DNA of 64,000 nt from Chloroflexota bacterium (GTDB lineage: Bacteria; Chloroflexota; Limnocylindria; Limnocylindrales; CSP1-4), in assembly GCA_021786385.1 (NCBI GenBank), contig JAJYNJ010000027.1:84760-148759 (forward strand). The letters are read 5' to 3'. The notes under the pieces are model-generated. The model saw nothing but the letters and a program-made list of their open reading frames with translations. It ran no database searches and had not been told where the DNA came from. Shown piece by piece: positions 28,692 to 38,092 of this stretch. Both the position numbers and the translations under genes were made by a program. Within the stretch, counting starts at the first letter, position 1. Each line of letters begins with the position of its first letter.

Positions 28692-29177
28692 TCAGTGCCC
28701 CAGCAGCAGTCGCAGCCAGGCGTCTAGCGGACTCGGCGGGGGCGGCGGAGAGGGCGCGTCGCCGAGCGGCGTGATCGATGGCGGGGGCGGCGCACCGGGC
28801 TGCAAGGCAAAGACCTGTTCCCGCGGCCCGCCATAGCCGTACGCGCGCGCCTCGAGCGCCAGGAAGGCCGGCGACTGGATGACCGCCAGCTCCGACTCCC
28901 GGTCCGCCACCTGCTGCGCCAGCGCGGCGTCCTGCGCCCGCAGCGTCGCCGCTTCCGCGCCCACGGCGTTCGACTGCGAGATGGCCCGGCCGAAGACGAG
29001 GACGAGCCAGGCCGTCACCAGGGCTGCGGCCACGAGCGCGACGCTGCGCCGATCGAGCCCCGCGACGCCGAGCGGGGGCTGTCCGGGTGCCGCCGGCCCT
29101 GCAGCTGGCGCACCCGCGGGCGACCCTGGCCGATCCTGCGCTCCCGGTGCGGTGGAGGTGCTGAACGCGTCGGGCAT
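28692..29177 (-). CDS. septum formation initiator (FtsB/DivIC)-like protein with Pro-rich tail
   Basis: Single TM followed by coiled coil (AEAATLRAQDAALAQQVADRESELAVIQSPAFLALEARAYGYGGPREQVFAL). Confidence 0.75.
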   Translation of the reverse strand: MPDAFSTSTAPGAQDRPGSPAGAPAAGPAAPGQPPLGVAGLDRRSVALVAAALVTAWLVLVFGRAISQSNAVGAEAATLRAQDAALAQQVADRESELAVIQSPAFLALEARAYGYGGPREQVFALQPGAPPPPSITPLGDAPSPPPPPSPLDAWLRLLLGH

Positions 29178-29302
29178 CTTGGCGTGCACCGTAGCTGCGC
29201 AACGGGCTGGTGTCAAGCCGCGCCCGCCAGCGTGTGGGGCTTGCGGAGCCTGCTACACTGGCGCCGACCAAAGAGAACAGGCGTGCGCATTCGGGAGACA
29301 AC

Positions 29303-31597
29303 ATGCGGTTGTACGCGCCCTCGCCCGTCGCCGGCGTCCTCGAGCGCCTGCTCGCGGATCCGGCCATCGCCCGCGCCCTCGTGGCGCGCCGCGTCGTGCC
29401 GGCGACGGAGCCGCGCACGGCACCCGTGCCGCCATGGCTCGACCCGCGGATCACAGCAGGCCTGGCCGACCGTGGCATCGAGTACCTGTGGAGCCACCAG
29501 GCGGCGGCATCCGAGGCGCTCCACCGCGGGCGGGACGTCGTGGTCGCCACCCCCACGGCCTCCGGCAAGACGCTCTGCTACAACCTACCAGTACTGCAGG
29601 CCGTCGCCGAGGATCCTGCCGCGCGGGCCCTGTATCTCTTCCCCACCAAGGCCCTCGGCCAGGACCAGGTGGCCGCGTTCCGCGAGCTCGCCGCCGCAGC
29701 GACGCTCGACGTCGCCTGCGCCACGTACGACGGGGACACGCCCGCGCCGATCCGCGCGAGCGTCCGCTCTGCCGGTCAGATCGTGGTCACGAACCCTGAC
29801 ATGCTCCACGCGGCGATCTTGCCCCATCACACCAAGTGGTTCCAGCTGTTCGAGCAACTGCGATACATCGTGATCGACGAGTTGCACGTGTACCGCGGCG
29901 TCTTCGGCAGCCATGTCGCGAACGTGCTGCGCCGGCTCCTCCGTGTGTGCGAGCACTACGGCAGCCACCCGACCATCGCGTGTGCCTCCGCCACGATCGG
30001 CAACCCGGTCGAACTGGCGCGGCTCCTGACCGGCCGCGATCCCGTCTGCGTCGACGAGAGCGGGGCGCCGTCGGGCGAACGCCACGTGCTGATCCTGGAC
30101 CCGCCCCTCCTCGATCCCGCGCTCGGGGTGCGCGGCAGCGCGTTCGCGCTCGCCGAGCGTGTGGCGCTCGCCTTTCTCCGCGCTGGGCACCAGACGATCG
30201 TCTTCGGCCGCTCGCGGGTGAGCGTCGAGCTCCTGCTCACGGCGCTGCGCGAGGCGCTGCGCGAGGGGCGCGGTCCGGAGGCGCGTGTGCGCGGGTACCG
30301 CGGTGGCTACCTGCCATCCGAACGTCGTGCCATCGAGCGCGGCCTGCGCTCGGGCGACCTCCTCGGCGTCGTCAGCACCAACGCGCTCGAACTCGGCGTC
30401 GACATCGGCGGGCTTGCGGCGGCGATCCTGGTCGGCTATGCGGGTTCGATCGCCGCGACCCGCCAGCAGATGGGTCGTGCCGGCCGACGTCAGGAGACCA
30501 GCGTGGCGGTGCTGGTGGCCACGCCGGGCGCGGTCGACCAGTACGTCGCCAACCACCCGGAATACGTGCTCGATCGGACCCCCGAGGAAGCGCGCCTCGA
30601 TCCCGACAACCTGCACGTGCTGCTGGCGCACCTGCGCGCGGCGACCTTCGAGTTGCCGTTCCGGCCAGGCGAGCGGTTCGGTCCGGCCCCGGCGGATGAC
30701 CTGCTCGCGTTCCTCGCCGAGGAGGGCCACGTCCGGCAGGCGGGCGACGAGCGCTGGTACTGGGCGAGTGAGAATTTCCCGGCGAGCGAGATCTCGCTGC
30801 GGCGTGCCGCCGACGAGAACGTGGTGATCATCGATGTCACCGGCGACCGCCCGCGCGTGATCGGGGAAGTCGACTTGTTCGCGGCCCCCACCCTCGTGCA
30901 CGACGACGCGATCTACCTGCATGAGGCGGCCCAGTACCACGTGGAGCGGCTCGACTGGGGTGAGCGCAAGGCGTACGTGCGGCGCGTCGACGTCGACCAC
31001 TACACCCAGGCGGACCTGGCCGTGACGCTGAAGCCACTCGAGACCTTCGCCGCCGCGCTCGCCGAGGGCTCCGTGCGGGCCCACGGCGAGGTGATGGTCA
31101 GCTCGCTCGCCACCATCTACAAGAAGCTCCGCCTCGAGACCAACGAGAACCTTGGCTGGGGGCGGATCCACCTGCCCGAGATCGAGCTGCACACGACGGC
31201 GTACTGGATCGCCCTCGACGGGACCCGCTTCGCCGCGTGGCGCCGTGACGATCTCGACGTCGCCCTGGTGGGCGCCGGACGCGCGCTCCAGGCGGTGGCC
31301 AGCGTCCTCCTCATGAGCGACCCGCACGACCTGGGTATGGTCGCCCAGGCCCGCTCGCCGCATCTTGGCCAGCCGGTCATCTACCTCTACGAAGGGGTGC
31401 CGGGCGGCGTGGGACTGGCAGCGCGGCTCTTCGAACGCCACGTCGAGCTCGTCGGCGGCGCCCTCGATCTGGTCCGGCACTGTCCGTGCGAGGCGGGCTG
31501 CCCGGCGTGCACGGGTCCTCGACTCGAAACCGGCGGCAACGGCAAGCAGCTGGCGGACCGGCTGTTGACGGTCCTGGCCGGCGCCCGGGCCGCATGA
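29303..31597 (+). CDS. mrfA: DEAD/DEAH helicase with C-terminal Cys cluster (YprA/MrfA family)
   Basis: YLWSHQAAASEALHRGRDVVVATPTASGKTLCYNLPVL...VIDELHVYRGVFGSH...ELGVDIGGLAAAILVGYAGSIAATRQQMGRAGR...CPCEAGCPACTGP. Confidence 0.9.
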   Translation: MRLYAPSPVAGVLERLLADPAIARALVARRVVPATEPRTAPVPPWLDPRITAGLADRGIEYLWSHQAAASEALHRGRDVVVATPTASGKTLCYNLPVLQAVAEDPAARALYLFPTKALGQDQVAAFRELAAAATLDVACATYDGDTPAPIRASVRSAGQIVVTNPDMLHAAILPHHTKWFQLFEQLRYIVIDELHVYRGVFGSHVANVLRRLLRVCEHYGSHPTIACASATIGNPVELARLLTGRDPVCVDESGAPSGERHVLILDPPLLDPALGVRGSAFALAERVALAFLRAGHQTIVFGRSRVSVELLLTALREALREGRGPEARVRGYRGGYLPSERRAIERGLRSGDLLGVVSTNALELGVDIGGLAAAILVGYAGSIAATRQQMGRAGRRQETSVAVLVATPGAVDQYVANHPEYVLDRTPEEARLDPDNLHVLLAHLRAATFELPFRPGERFGPAPADDLLAFLAEEGHVRQAGDERWYWASENFPASEISLRRAADENVVIIDVTGDRPRVIGEVDLFAAPTLVHDDAIYLHEAAQYHVERLDWGERKAYVRRVDVDHYTQADLAVTLKPLETFAAALAEGSVRAHGEVMVSSLATIYKKLRLETNENLGWGRIHLPEIELHTTAYWIALDGTRFAAWRRDDLDVALVGAGRALQAVASVLLMSDPHDLGMVAQARSPHLGQPVIYLYEGVPGGVGLAARLFERHVELVGGALDLVRHCPCEAGCPACTGPRLETGGNGKQLADRLLTVLAGARAA

Positions 31598-31631
31598 CCC
31601 GGCCCGCGGCGACCTGCGCCGACCCGCCCGC

Positions 31632-33884
31632 ATGAGACAGGAGCTGACGCAGGGCAAGCCGATGCTGGTCGCCATGCAACCCGACCAGGTGCCCAGCACC
31701 CAACCCGCGGTGCCACCGGAGCGCCCGAGACCCGGAGCCCCGGCCGGCGTCACCACGCCGGTTGGGCGCAGCGGGACCGCCCTGGCCGCGCGACTGGCGC
31801 GCTTCCGGGCACTCGACCACAGACCACCGCCGCCTTCCGAGCGACCCACCCGTGACGGCGGCGCCGCCCACGCGGAGCGGGCGGCCCGCCTCGCCGAGGC
31901 CCTCGACGGCAGCGTGGAGGGCGGCCCCCTGGGCCTGGTCGTGCGTGTCCGTGCGTCGTATCCGCTGGCGGCACCGCTCGCGCAGCTCGCAACACTCCCC
32001 TACCCCGTCGAGCCCGGACACCCGCTGATCTGCCTCGACACCGAGACCACGGGGCTCGGCACCGCCGCGGGGACGCTCGCGTTCCTGGTCGGTATGGGGC
32101 GTTGGGACGGTGCGCGGTTCGATGTCGAGCAGCTCCTCCTGCCCGACCATCCTGACGAACCTGCCCTGCTGGCCGCCGTCCGCGCCGCCATCCCGCAGGA
32201 CGCCTGGCTCGTCACATACAACGGACGCGGCTTCGACTGGCCACTGCTCGTGACCCGCTTCCGGCTGCAGGGATCGCCCGCGCCCCTGCATGCGGGCCAC
32301 CTCGACCTGCTCCCGCTCGCGCGCCAGCTCTGGCGCCACCGCCTCCCGGACGCGCGTCTGGCCACCGTCGAGCACGGGGTCGTCGGCGTGCGACGCCGCG
32401 ATGACCTACCGGGCGCCCTCATCCCGGGCCGCTACCTCGAGTTCCTGCGCACCGGCGTGCCCGAGCTGCTGCGCGCGGTCGTCGACCACAATCGGCAGGA
32501 TCTACTCTCCCTGGGGTTGCTCCTCGCGCACCTCGCGCAGTCGCTTGCCGATCCCCGCGCCCGGGCCGCGGACCACCCGGGCGACGTGGCGGCGCTCGCC
32601 CGCGCGTACGCGCGCCGGCGTCGTTTCCCCGAGGCGCTGGCCTGTTGCGAGGCCGCGATCGCCGCCGCCGATTCGCGCCAGCGGGAGCACCTCGCGGCGG
32701 AGCGCGCCCGACTCTTACGGCTCGCCGGCAGACAGACCGAGTCGGTGACCGCCTGGCGCGAGATCGCGGCCGCCCAGGGGCCCCTCGCCGCCGTCGCTTG
32801 GGTACAACTCGCGAAGCACCTAGAGCACGTACAGCGCGATCCGGCGGCGGCGCTCGAGGCCGCCGAGCGCGCGACGGCGCTCGTCGAACGGCGCCGCCTG
32901 CTGGGCGGCGAACTGCCGCGGTTCGAGCGGGATCTGGCACGGCGGCGCGCGCGGCTGCGGCGGCGGCTTGCCCGCCTCACACGGCCCGCGTCCCCGCCCG
33001 GCACGGCGGCAGGCCTGCCCCCACAGGGCCCTCCGCCGGCCGGCACGGTGGTTCAGACGGCCGTGCGCGGACCGCCCCCGCGGGCGGTCGCGGCTCCCTT
33101 CTCCTCAGCCGGCGGCGAGCTCGCGCAGCCGGCGGCGGACCCCCGCGAGGTCGGGCACCGCGGTCAGCCCCACCCCCTCGACGGAGAGCGACGCGGCCGT
33201 CGCCGCGAAGAGCAGTGCCGCCGGCCCGTCGTCGCAGGCCGGGTCCGCGCCGAGCCTGGCCGCGAACAGCGCGGCCAGAAACACGTCCCCGGCGCCGGTC
33301 GGGTCCACGTCGCGCCGTGCCGGCACGGCGAACCAGCGGCGGACCCCGATGCCACCGTCCGGCCTGCGCCGCAGCTGGACGCCGCCCGCGCGCCCGGCCG
33401 TCACCGCGAGCGTCCCACCGGACCGCGCCAGCAACCGCTCCATCGGGTCGCCCGCCTGGTCCACCGGCACGTCTTCCCGACTCAGCACGGTGACGTCGGC
33501 ACGAGCCTGGAGCGGCCCCACGCGCGGCGGGAGCCGCCCCGGCGGCCGGCCCGCGACGAGGGCGCGCAAGAGGCCCTGCCACCCCAGCCCCACGATCGCG
33601 CCCGCGCCGGGCACCGTGCTCCACTCCGGCCCCAGTTCGCCCGCGACCGGCGCGAAGAGGAACGCTGCAGTGGCCCGCCAGGTCGCCGGCAGCGCCGCGG
33701 GGGGCAGCGGGTCGGCGGTCGCGTGGCAGAGTTGCCAGCGGCCCTGCGGCGTCTCGCGGTTCTCGAAGACCGGCCCGCGCGCCAGCGGGACTGGCACTAC
33801 CTCGACACCCGCTGCTCGGAGCGCCGCCGGCTCACCCGCCGCCAGCGCGACCGCGTCGAGTCCGACCAAGGCCCCCACGCGTAG
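31632..33884 (+). CDS. mrfB: RNase H-like 3'-5' exonuclease with TPR-like C-terminus (YprB/MrfB family); the ORF continues antisense to the next gene
   Basis: LICLDTETTGLGTAAGTLAFLVGMG...DAWLVTYNGRGFDWPLLVTRFRL...LDLLPLARQLW...VVDHNRQDLLSL; the conserved part ends near 33000 and the in-frame extension to 33884 overlaps the PfkB gene. Confidence 0.8.
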   Translation: MRQELTQGKPMLVAMQPDQVPSTQPAVPPERPRPGAPAGVTTPVGRSGTALAARLARFRALDHRPPPPSERPTRDGGAAHAERAARLAEALDGSVEGGPLGLVVRVRASYPLAAPLAQLATLPYPVEPGHPLICLDTETTGLGTAAGTLAFLVGMGRWDGARFDVEQLLLPDHPDEPALLAAVRAAIPQDAWLVTYNGRGFDWPLLVTRFRLQGSPAPLHAGHLDLLPLARQLWRHRLPDARLATVEHGVVGVRRRDDLPGALIPGRYLEFLRTGVPELLRAVVDHNRQDLLSLGLLLAHLAQSLADPRARAADHPGDVAALARAYARRRRFPEALACCEAAIAAADSRQREHLAAERARLLRLAGRQTESVTAWREIAAAQGPLAAVAWVQLAKHLEHVQRDPAAALEAAERATALVERRRLLGGELPRFERDLARRRARLRRRLARLTRPASPPGTAAGLPPQGPPPAGTVVQTAVRGPPPRAVAAPFSSAGGELAQPAADPREVGHRGQPHPLDGERRGRRREEQCRRPVVAGRVRAEPGREQRGQKHVPGAGRVHVAPCRHGEPAADPDATVRPAPQLDAARAPGRHRERPTGPRQQPLHRVARLVHRHVFPTQHGDVGTSLERPHARREPPRRPARDEGAQEALPPQPHDRARAGHRAPLRPQFARDRREEERCSGPPGRRQRRGGQRVGGRVAELPAALRRLAVLEDRPARQRDWHYLDTRCSERRRLTRRQRDRVESDQGPHA

Positions 33885-34001
33885 CCCCAGCCGGGCCAGC
33901 TGGAGGGCCCCGTACGAGACGCCGCCGCCCGTGCGCCAGCCGCGCTCCTCGCCAGGGTCCACGTCACGCGCAGCGGCGCCCACCACGACGACGTCGAGCA
34001 T
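33105..34001 (-). CDS. PfkB-family carbohydrate kinase
   Basis: MLDVVVVGAAARDVDPGEERGWRTGGGVSYGALQLARLGLRVGALVGLD...DPTGAGDVFLAALFAA. Confidence 0.9.
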   Translation of the reverse strand: MLDVVVVGAAARDVDPGEERGWRTGGGVSYGALQLARLGLRVGALVGLDAVALAAGEPAALRAAGVEVVPVPLARGPVFENRETPQGRWQLCHATADPLPPAALPATWRATAAFLFAPVAGELGPEWSTVPGAGAIVGLGWQGLLRALVAGRPPGRLPPRVGPLQARADVTVLSREDVPVDQAGDPMERLLARSGGTLAVTAGRAGGVQLRRRPDGGIGVRRWFAVPARRDVDPTGAGDVFLAALFAARLGADPACDDGPAALLFAATAASLSVEGVGLTAVPDLAGVRRRLRELAAG

Positions 34002-34075
34002 CAGGCGGCCGGCCCCGACGCCACGAAGTGCCCCTGCGGGAGCGTCCGCGGAGGCGTGTCTATACTCGCCGGGCT

Positions 34076-34489
34076 ATGCAGACGGGAGAGCACGTGTATT
34101 TCTACGAACTCCACGAGGGCGACGGCGACTTGTACTCCGACGCGCTCCTCACCCACGAACGCGAGTTCACCGCGGACGAGTTCTTCGAGCTGGTGCAGGA
34201 GACGCGCCGCCGGGTCCAGGACACGTTCGAGGAGGATACGCTGGTCGAGGCGATCGCCCACGAGCTCGAGCGCAGCCACGGCTTCACCTACGTCAGCGAT
34301 GCACTCCTCGTGGCCGCGGTCAATGTGTCGCGCATCGAAGAAGAGAACTACCTCGCCGCCGTCGACGGTGGCGACGGCGCGTGGTCGGAGGACGAGGAGG
34401 ACGAGGGCGCCGAGGACGGAGACGACGACCTCCAGACCGGTCCCTGGCGCACCGCGATCCTCGACCTCGACCGCGAGCGACCCAACTGA
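34076..34489 (+). CDS. hypothetical acidic protein
   Basis: MQTGEHVYFYELHEGDGDLYSDALLTHEREFTADEFFELVQETRRRVQ...; intergenic on both sides, start-proximal TATACT-like box. Confidence 0.7.
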   Translation: MQTGEHVYFYELHEGDGDLYSDALLTHEREFTADEFFELVQETRRRVQDTFEEDTLVEAIAHELERSHGFTYVSDALLVAAVNVSRIEEENYLAAVDGGDGAWSEDEEDEGAEDGDDDLQTGPWRTAILDLDRERPN

Positions 34490-34558
34490 CCGTCGCGGGC
34501 GGGGCTCCGTCGCCCAGCGCGGACGCCTGCGGCGTGCAGGCGCGTGGCCCGCGCCGGT

Positions 34559-35659
34559 TCAGACGTTGAAGAGGATCTCGATCACGTCGCCGTCGCGGAC
34601 CCGGTAGGTCCGGCCCTCCGAGCGGAGCCGGCCCGCCTTGCGTGCCTCGGCCATCGAGCCGAGCCGCACGAGGTCCTCGAACGTCACCACCTCCGCGCGA
34701 ATGAACCCGCGCGCCAGGTCGGAGTGGATCGCGGCCGCCGCGTCGACCGCGGTCGCGCCGTCGCGGATCGTCCACGCGCGCGTCTCGTCGGGGCCTGCGG
34801 TGAAGAAGCTGATGAGCCCGAGCAGCCGGTACGAGAGCCGGATGACGCGATCCAGGCTCGACTCTCGCAGGCCGAGCTCCCGCATGAAGATCGCCGCGTC
34901 GTCCGGCTCGAGCTCGCCGATCTCCATCTCCACCTTCGCGGAGAGCGCGTCCACGAGCGTGTCGCGGTGGCGGTACCGCTCGGCGATCGCCCCTACGATC
35001 TCGCGCTCGCGCGGCAGGTCCGCCTCCCCGATGTTGAGCAGCACCAGCACGGGCTTCTCGGTCAGGAAACGGAACCCCCGCAGTAGCCTCGCCTCGTCCT
35101 CGGCAAGTCCAACGTCGCGCACCGGTGCGCCGGCCTGCAACGCGGGCAGGAGCCGCTCGAGGATCGCCAGCTCCCGATCGTTGGCCTCGCGTTCCGCCGC
35201 CGTACCGTGGTGCCCCTGCAGACGGAGACGCTCGACGCGCCGCTCGACCACCGCCAGATCGGCCAGGAGCAGCTCCAGGTCGAGCCGCTCGAGGTCGCGC
35301 CACGCGTCGACCGAGCCGTCCGGATGCGGGACGGCGGGATCGTCGAACGCCCGGACCACGTGCAGCAGCGCGTCGGCTGTGCGGAGGCGCGCAAGCTGGT
35401 CGGCCGGCATGTCGTTGGCACTGCCGCCGGCCTCCGCGTGGGGCGGCGCCGGCAGGTCGACGTAGGTGACGTCGGCTGGCACCTCGCGCTTGGGGTGGAA
35501 GAGCTCGGTCAGACGCGTGAGTCGCTCATCGGGGACCTTGACGACCCCGACGTTGACGACGGCGCCGCCGTACCCGCCGGTCTGCGCGTGGCCCCGCGTC
35601 AGCGTGTTGAAGACGGTCGACTTGCCGGAGCCCGCGAGCCCTACGATCGCGATCTGCAC
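34559..35659 (-). CDS. ychF: YchF/OLA1-type ribosome-binding ATPase
   Basis: MQIAIVGLAGSGKSTVFNTLTRGHAQTGGYGGAVVNVGVVKVPDERLTRLTELFHPK...TYVDLPAPP...; C-terminal TGS domain. Confidence 0.92.
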   Translation of the reverse strand: MQIAIVGLAGSGKSTVFNTLTRGHAQTGGYGGAVVNVGVVKVPDERLTRLTELFHPKREVPADVTYVDLPAPPHAEAGGSANDMPADQLARLRTADALLHVVRAFDDPAVPHPDGSVDAWRDLERLDLELLLADLAVVERRVERLRLQGHHGTAAEREANDRELAILERLLPALQAGAPVRDVGLAEDEARLLRGFRFLTEKPVLVLLNIGEADLPREREIVGAIAERYRHRDTLVDALSAKVEMEIGELEPDDAAIFMRELGLRESSLDRVIRLSYRLLGLISFFTAGPDETRAWTIRDGATAVDAAAAIHSDLARGFIRAEVVTFEDLVRLGSMAEARKAGRLRSEGRTYRVRDGDVIEILFNV

Positions 35660-35792
35660 GCATCAAGGGTACCTGGTCCGGCGTTCCCGGGAAGGGCCGC
35701 GTCGTTCCCTCGAAGGGCCGCGGCCAAGGCGCGGTGGCCGGGCCGCGGTGGCCGGCACCCGGGCGCCATACCTCGCCTCCGTCGCGCGGCGA

Positions 35793-36815
35793 TCAGTACC
35801 CGGCGCGCAGGTCGACCACGTTGTGCAGCGGCTCACCGCGCACGTAGCGCTCGAGGTTGGCGGCGAAGACCTCGATGCTGCGTTCGCGCACCCGCGTCGT
35901 GGACCAGCTCGTGTGGGGCGTCACGATCACGTTCGGCAGCCCATAGAAGGGCGAACTGGCGGGGAGCGGCTCCTCTCGGAACGCATCCAGCACGGCGCCA
36001 CCCAACGGGCCCTCCCGCAGCGCGCGCACCAGCGCGGCGTCGTCGATCAGCCGGCCGCGGGCCACGTTGATGAGCCAGGCCCCGGGCTTCACCGCCGCGA
36101 GCGCTCGCTCGTCGATCAGGGCCTCGGTACGGGCCGTGAGCGGCACCGAGAGCACGCTGAAGTCGCTGCGGCCGAGCAGCTCGTGCAGGCGCTCGGGCGG
36201 CAGCACGAGGTCGGCCCGCGGCGCAACCGGCAGGGGCTCCTCGTCGATCCCCGGCTGCGCCGCCACGCCCAGCTCCGGGTGCCGCCGCAGCGCGACGACG
36301 TGCATGCCGAGTGCCGCACCACAGGAGGCGACGGCGCGGCCGATCGAGCCGAAGCCGACGATCCCCAGGGTCAGGTCGCGCAGCTCCTCGCCCTGCAGCG
36401 GCTGCCAGGTACGCTCGCGCTGCAAGTCGAGCAGTGCGGGCAGGTGCCGCGCGATCGCCAACACCATCATCAGCACGTACTCGGCGATCGGCCGGCTGAA
36501 GACCCCGCGCCCGTTCGTCACGGTGATGCCGCGTTCGAGGATCGCGGCGGAGCGCAGGTGCTCGACCCCGACGGATGCCGAGTGGATCCAGGCGAGCCGC
36601 GGCGCGCGGGCGAGGAGACGCTCGAGTCCTTCGCCGCCGAGGCTGTTGCCTCGCAGCAGCACTGCGACGTCGTCCAGCGGCCCGTCGGCCGAACCGTCGG
36701 GGGCGACGAAGACGAGGCGCGAACCCGGCGACGCCGCGGCGATCCGCTCGAGGTCCGCGGGGCCATAGCGCGCCCATAGGATGGGACTCAGCGCGATCGC
36801 CGGCGGCATCCTCAT
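35793..36815 (-). CDS. D-2-hydroxyacid dehydrogenase (NAD-binding)
   Basis: LTLGIVGFGSIGRAVASCGAALGMHVVALRRHPE...AWLINVARGRLIDDAALVRALREGPLGGAVLDAFREEPLPASSPFYGLPNVIVTPHTS. Confidence 0.92.
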   Translation of the reverse strand: MRMPPAIALSPILWARYGPADLERIAAASPGSRLVFVAPDGSADGPLDDVAVLLRGNSLGGEGLERLLARAPRLAWIHSASVGVEHLRSAAILERGITVTNGRGVFSRPIAEYVLMMVLAIARHLPALLDLQRERTWQPLQGEELRDLTLGIVGFGSIGRAVASCGAALGMHVVALRRHPELGVAAQPGIDEEPLPVAPRADLVLPPERLHELLGRSDFSVLSVPLTARTEALIDERALAAVKPGAWLINVARGRLIDDAALVRALREGPLGGAVLDAFREEPLPASSPFYGLPNVIVTPHTSWSTTRVRERSIEVFAANLERYVRGEPLHNVVDLRAGY

Positions 36816-38092
36816 GCGCGGCCCCCCTCTGTGGGGCCCAGCACGCGTCGTACCCACGCCCGCGGGTCCGCCAGCTCGACCTCCGACGGCAGCGACGCGG
36901 GCCCCTCCCAGAGCCGCGCCACGGCGGCGGGGCCGCCGGCTGCCGCGACACCCGCCACGAAGCGCTCGCCGCGCCGGTACTGGGCGAGTTTCAGGTCCAT
37001 CCCCATCAAGCGCGCCACGAGCCCGTCGAGGCCGTGCCGCGGTTGGCTGCGGCGCTCTTCGAAGCGTTCCCGCAGCTGCCGCACGTCGGGGAGGAAAGAC
37101 GCCCCCACACGGTCCATCACCCAGTCGCTGAAACCTTCTAGCAGGCTCATCACCGTTTGCGTCTCACGGAAGAGCCGCCGCTGTTCGGGCTCGAGAAATC
37201 CTTCGAGGAGACCCGCGCCGCCTCGCGCCCGCCAGCGCCGCAGGAGCTGGCCCAGCCCGCCGACGCTCAGCAGCCGTGCGTCGTCGACGAAGCCCGCGAG
37301 CTGCCGTTCCAGGCGCTCCGCGAGGTAGGGACGCAGCCACGGATGGGCCTCGAACTCGAACGCGTGGGTCGTTTCGTGCAGAGCGACCCAGATGCGGAAG
37401 TCGTGCACGGGAACCCGCAGCGACCCCGCCGTGGTTCGGATGTTCTCCTCCACGAAGAGCAGCTGCCCGGGCCGCGCCTCGGCAGAGAGCAGCGCGATGT
37501 CGTACTGCCCGAGCACACGCGCCCCGAGATACGCGAGCACCAACGCGACCTGCTGCGTCGCGATGGCCCGGTTCGCGAGCGCGGCCAGCCCTTCCGCCAG
37601 GTTGTCCTCATGTGGCCGCAGGCGCTCCCCAAGCGCGCCCTCCAGGTGCCCGTACAACTGGCGGAACACGACGAGGTTCGCGTTCGCCCATTCGGCGCGG
37701 CTGACGGCCGCATGGCGCTCGACCACCCCCGGCAACGCCGTCCCGAGCTCCGCCTCGAGCACCGGCACGATCCGCCGCATCGCCGCGTCGTAATCGGCGC
37801 CCGCACGCCTGATCTCGTCGGGAGCGAGCGTACCCGGCGCCCGCGCCAACCGGGCGGCCGCCAGGCGCTCGGCGCGCGGCCAGTCCACGAGGCCGCTGCG
37901 CGCTGCACGCTGGACCTGCCGGTTCAGGTAAACGGCACCGATCCCCGCAAGGGCCCCGAGCAGCACGCCAGCCTGCCAGCTGCGGTCGTGCCGCGCCCCC
38001 CGCCGGTGACCGGCGCGCCGTCCGTGGCCCGTACCGACCATGTCACCGGGCCCGATGACGGCCCCCGCGCGACTCCGCCCCGAGGCGGCCAT
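36812..38092 (-). CDS. zinc-dependent metalloprotease, DUF2342 (F420 biosynthesis-associated) family
   Basis: QYDIALLSAEARPGQLLFVEENIRTTAGSLRVPVHDFRIWVALHETTHAFEFEAHPWLRPYL; HExxH motif. Confidence 0.85.
   Translation of the reverse strand: MAASGRSRAGAVIGPGDMVGTGHGRRAGHRRGARHDRSWQAGVLLGALAGIGAVYLNRQVQRAARSGLVDWPRAERLAAARLARAPGTLAPDEIRRAGADYDAAMRRIVPVLEAELGTALPGVVERHAAVSRAEWANANLVVFRQLYGHLEGALGERLRPHEDNLAEGLAALANRAIATQQVALVLAYLGARVLGQYDIALLSAEARPGQLLFVEENIRTTAGSLRVPVHDFRIWVALHETTHAFEFEAHPWLRPYLAERLERQLAGFVDDARLLSVGGLGQLLRRWRARGGAGLLEGFLEPEQRRLFRETQTVMSLLEGFSDWVMDRVGASFLPDVRQLRERFEERRSQPRHGLDGLVARLMGMDLKLAQYRRGERFVAGVAAAGGPAAVARLWEGPASLPSEVELADPRAWVRRVLGPTEGGRA

Noticed and set aside
28731-28810. 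Pro-rich repeat at the end of the FtsB-like gene
   Set aside because: Low-complexity PPPPPSP tail, common and not clearly functional.
30241-30270. gcgctgcgcgag repeated twice in the mrfA-like gene
   Set aside because: Short in-frame EALREALREG helix repeat, ordinary for high-GC coding sequence.
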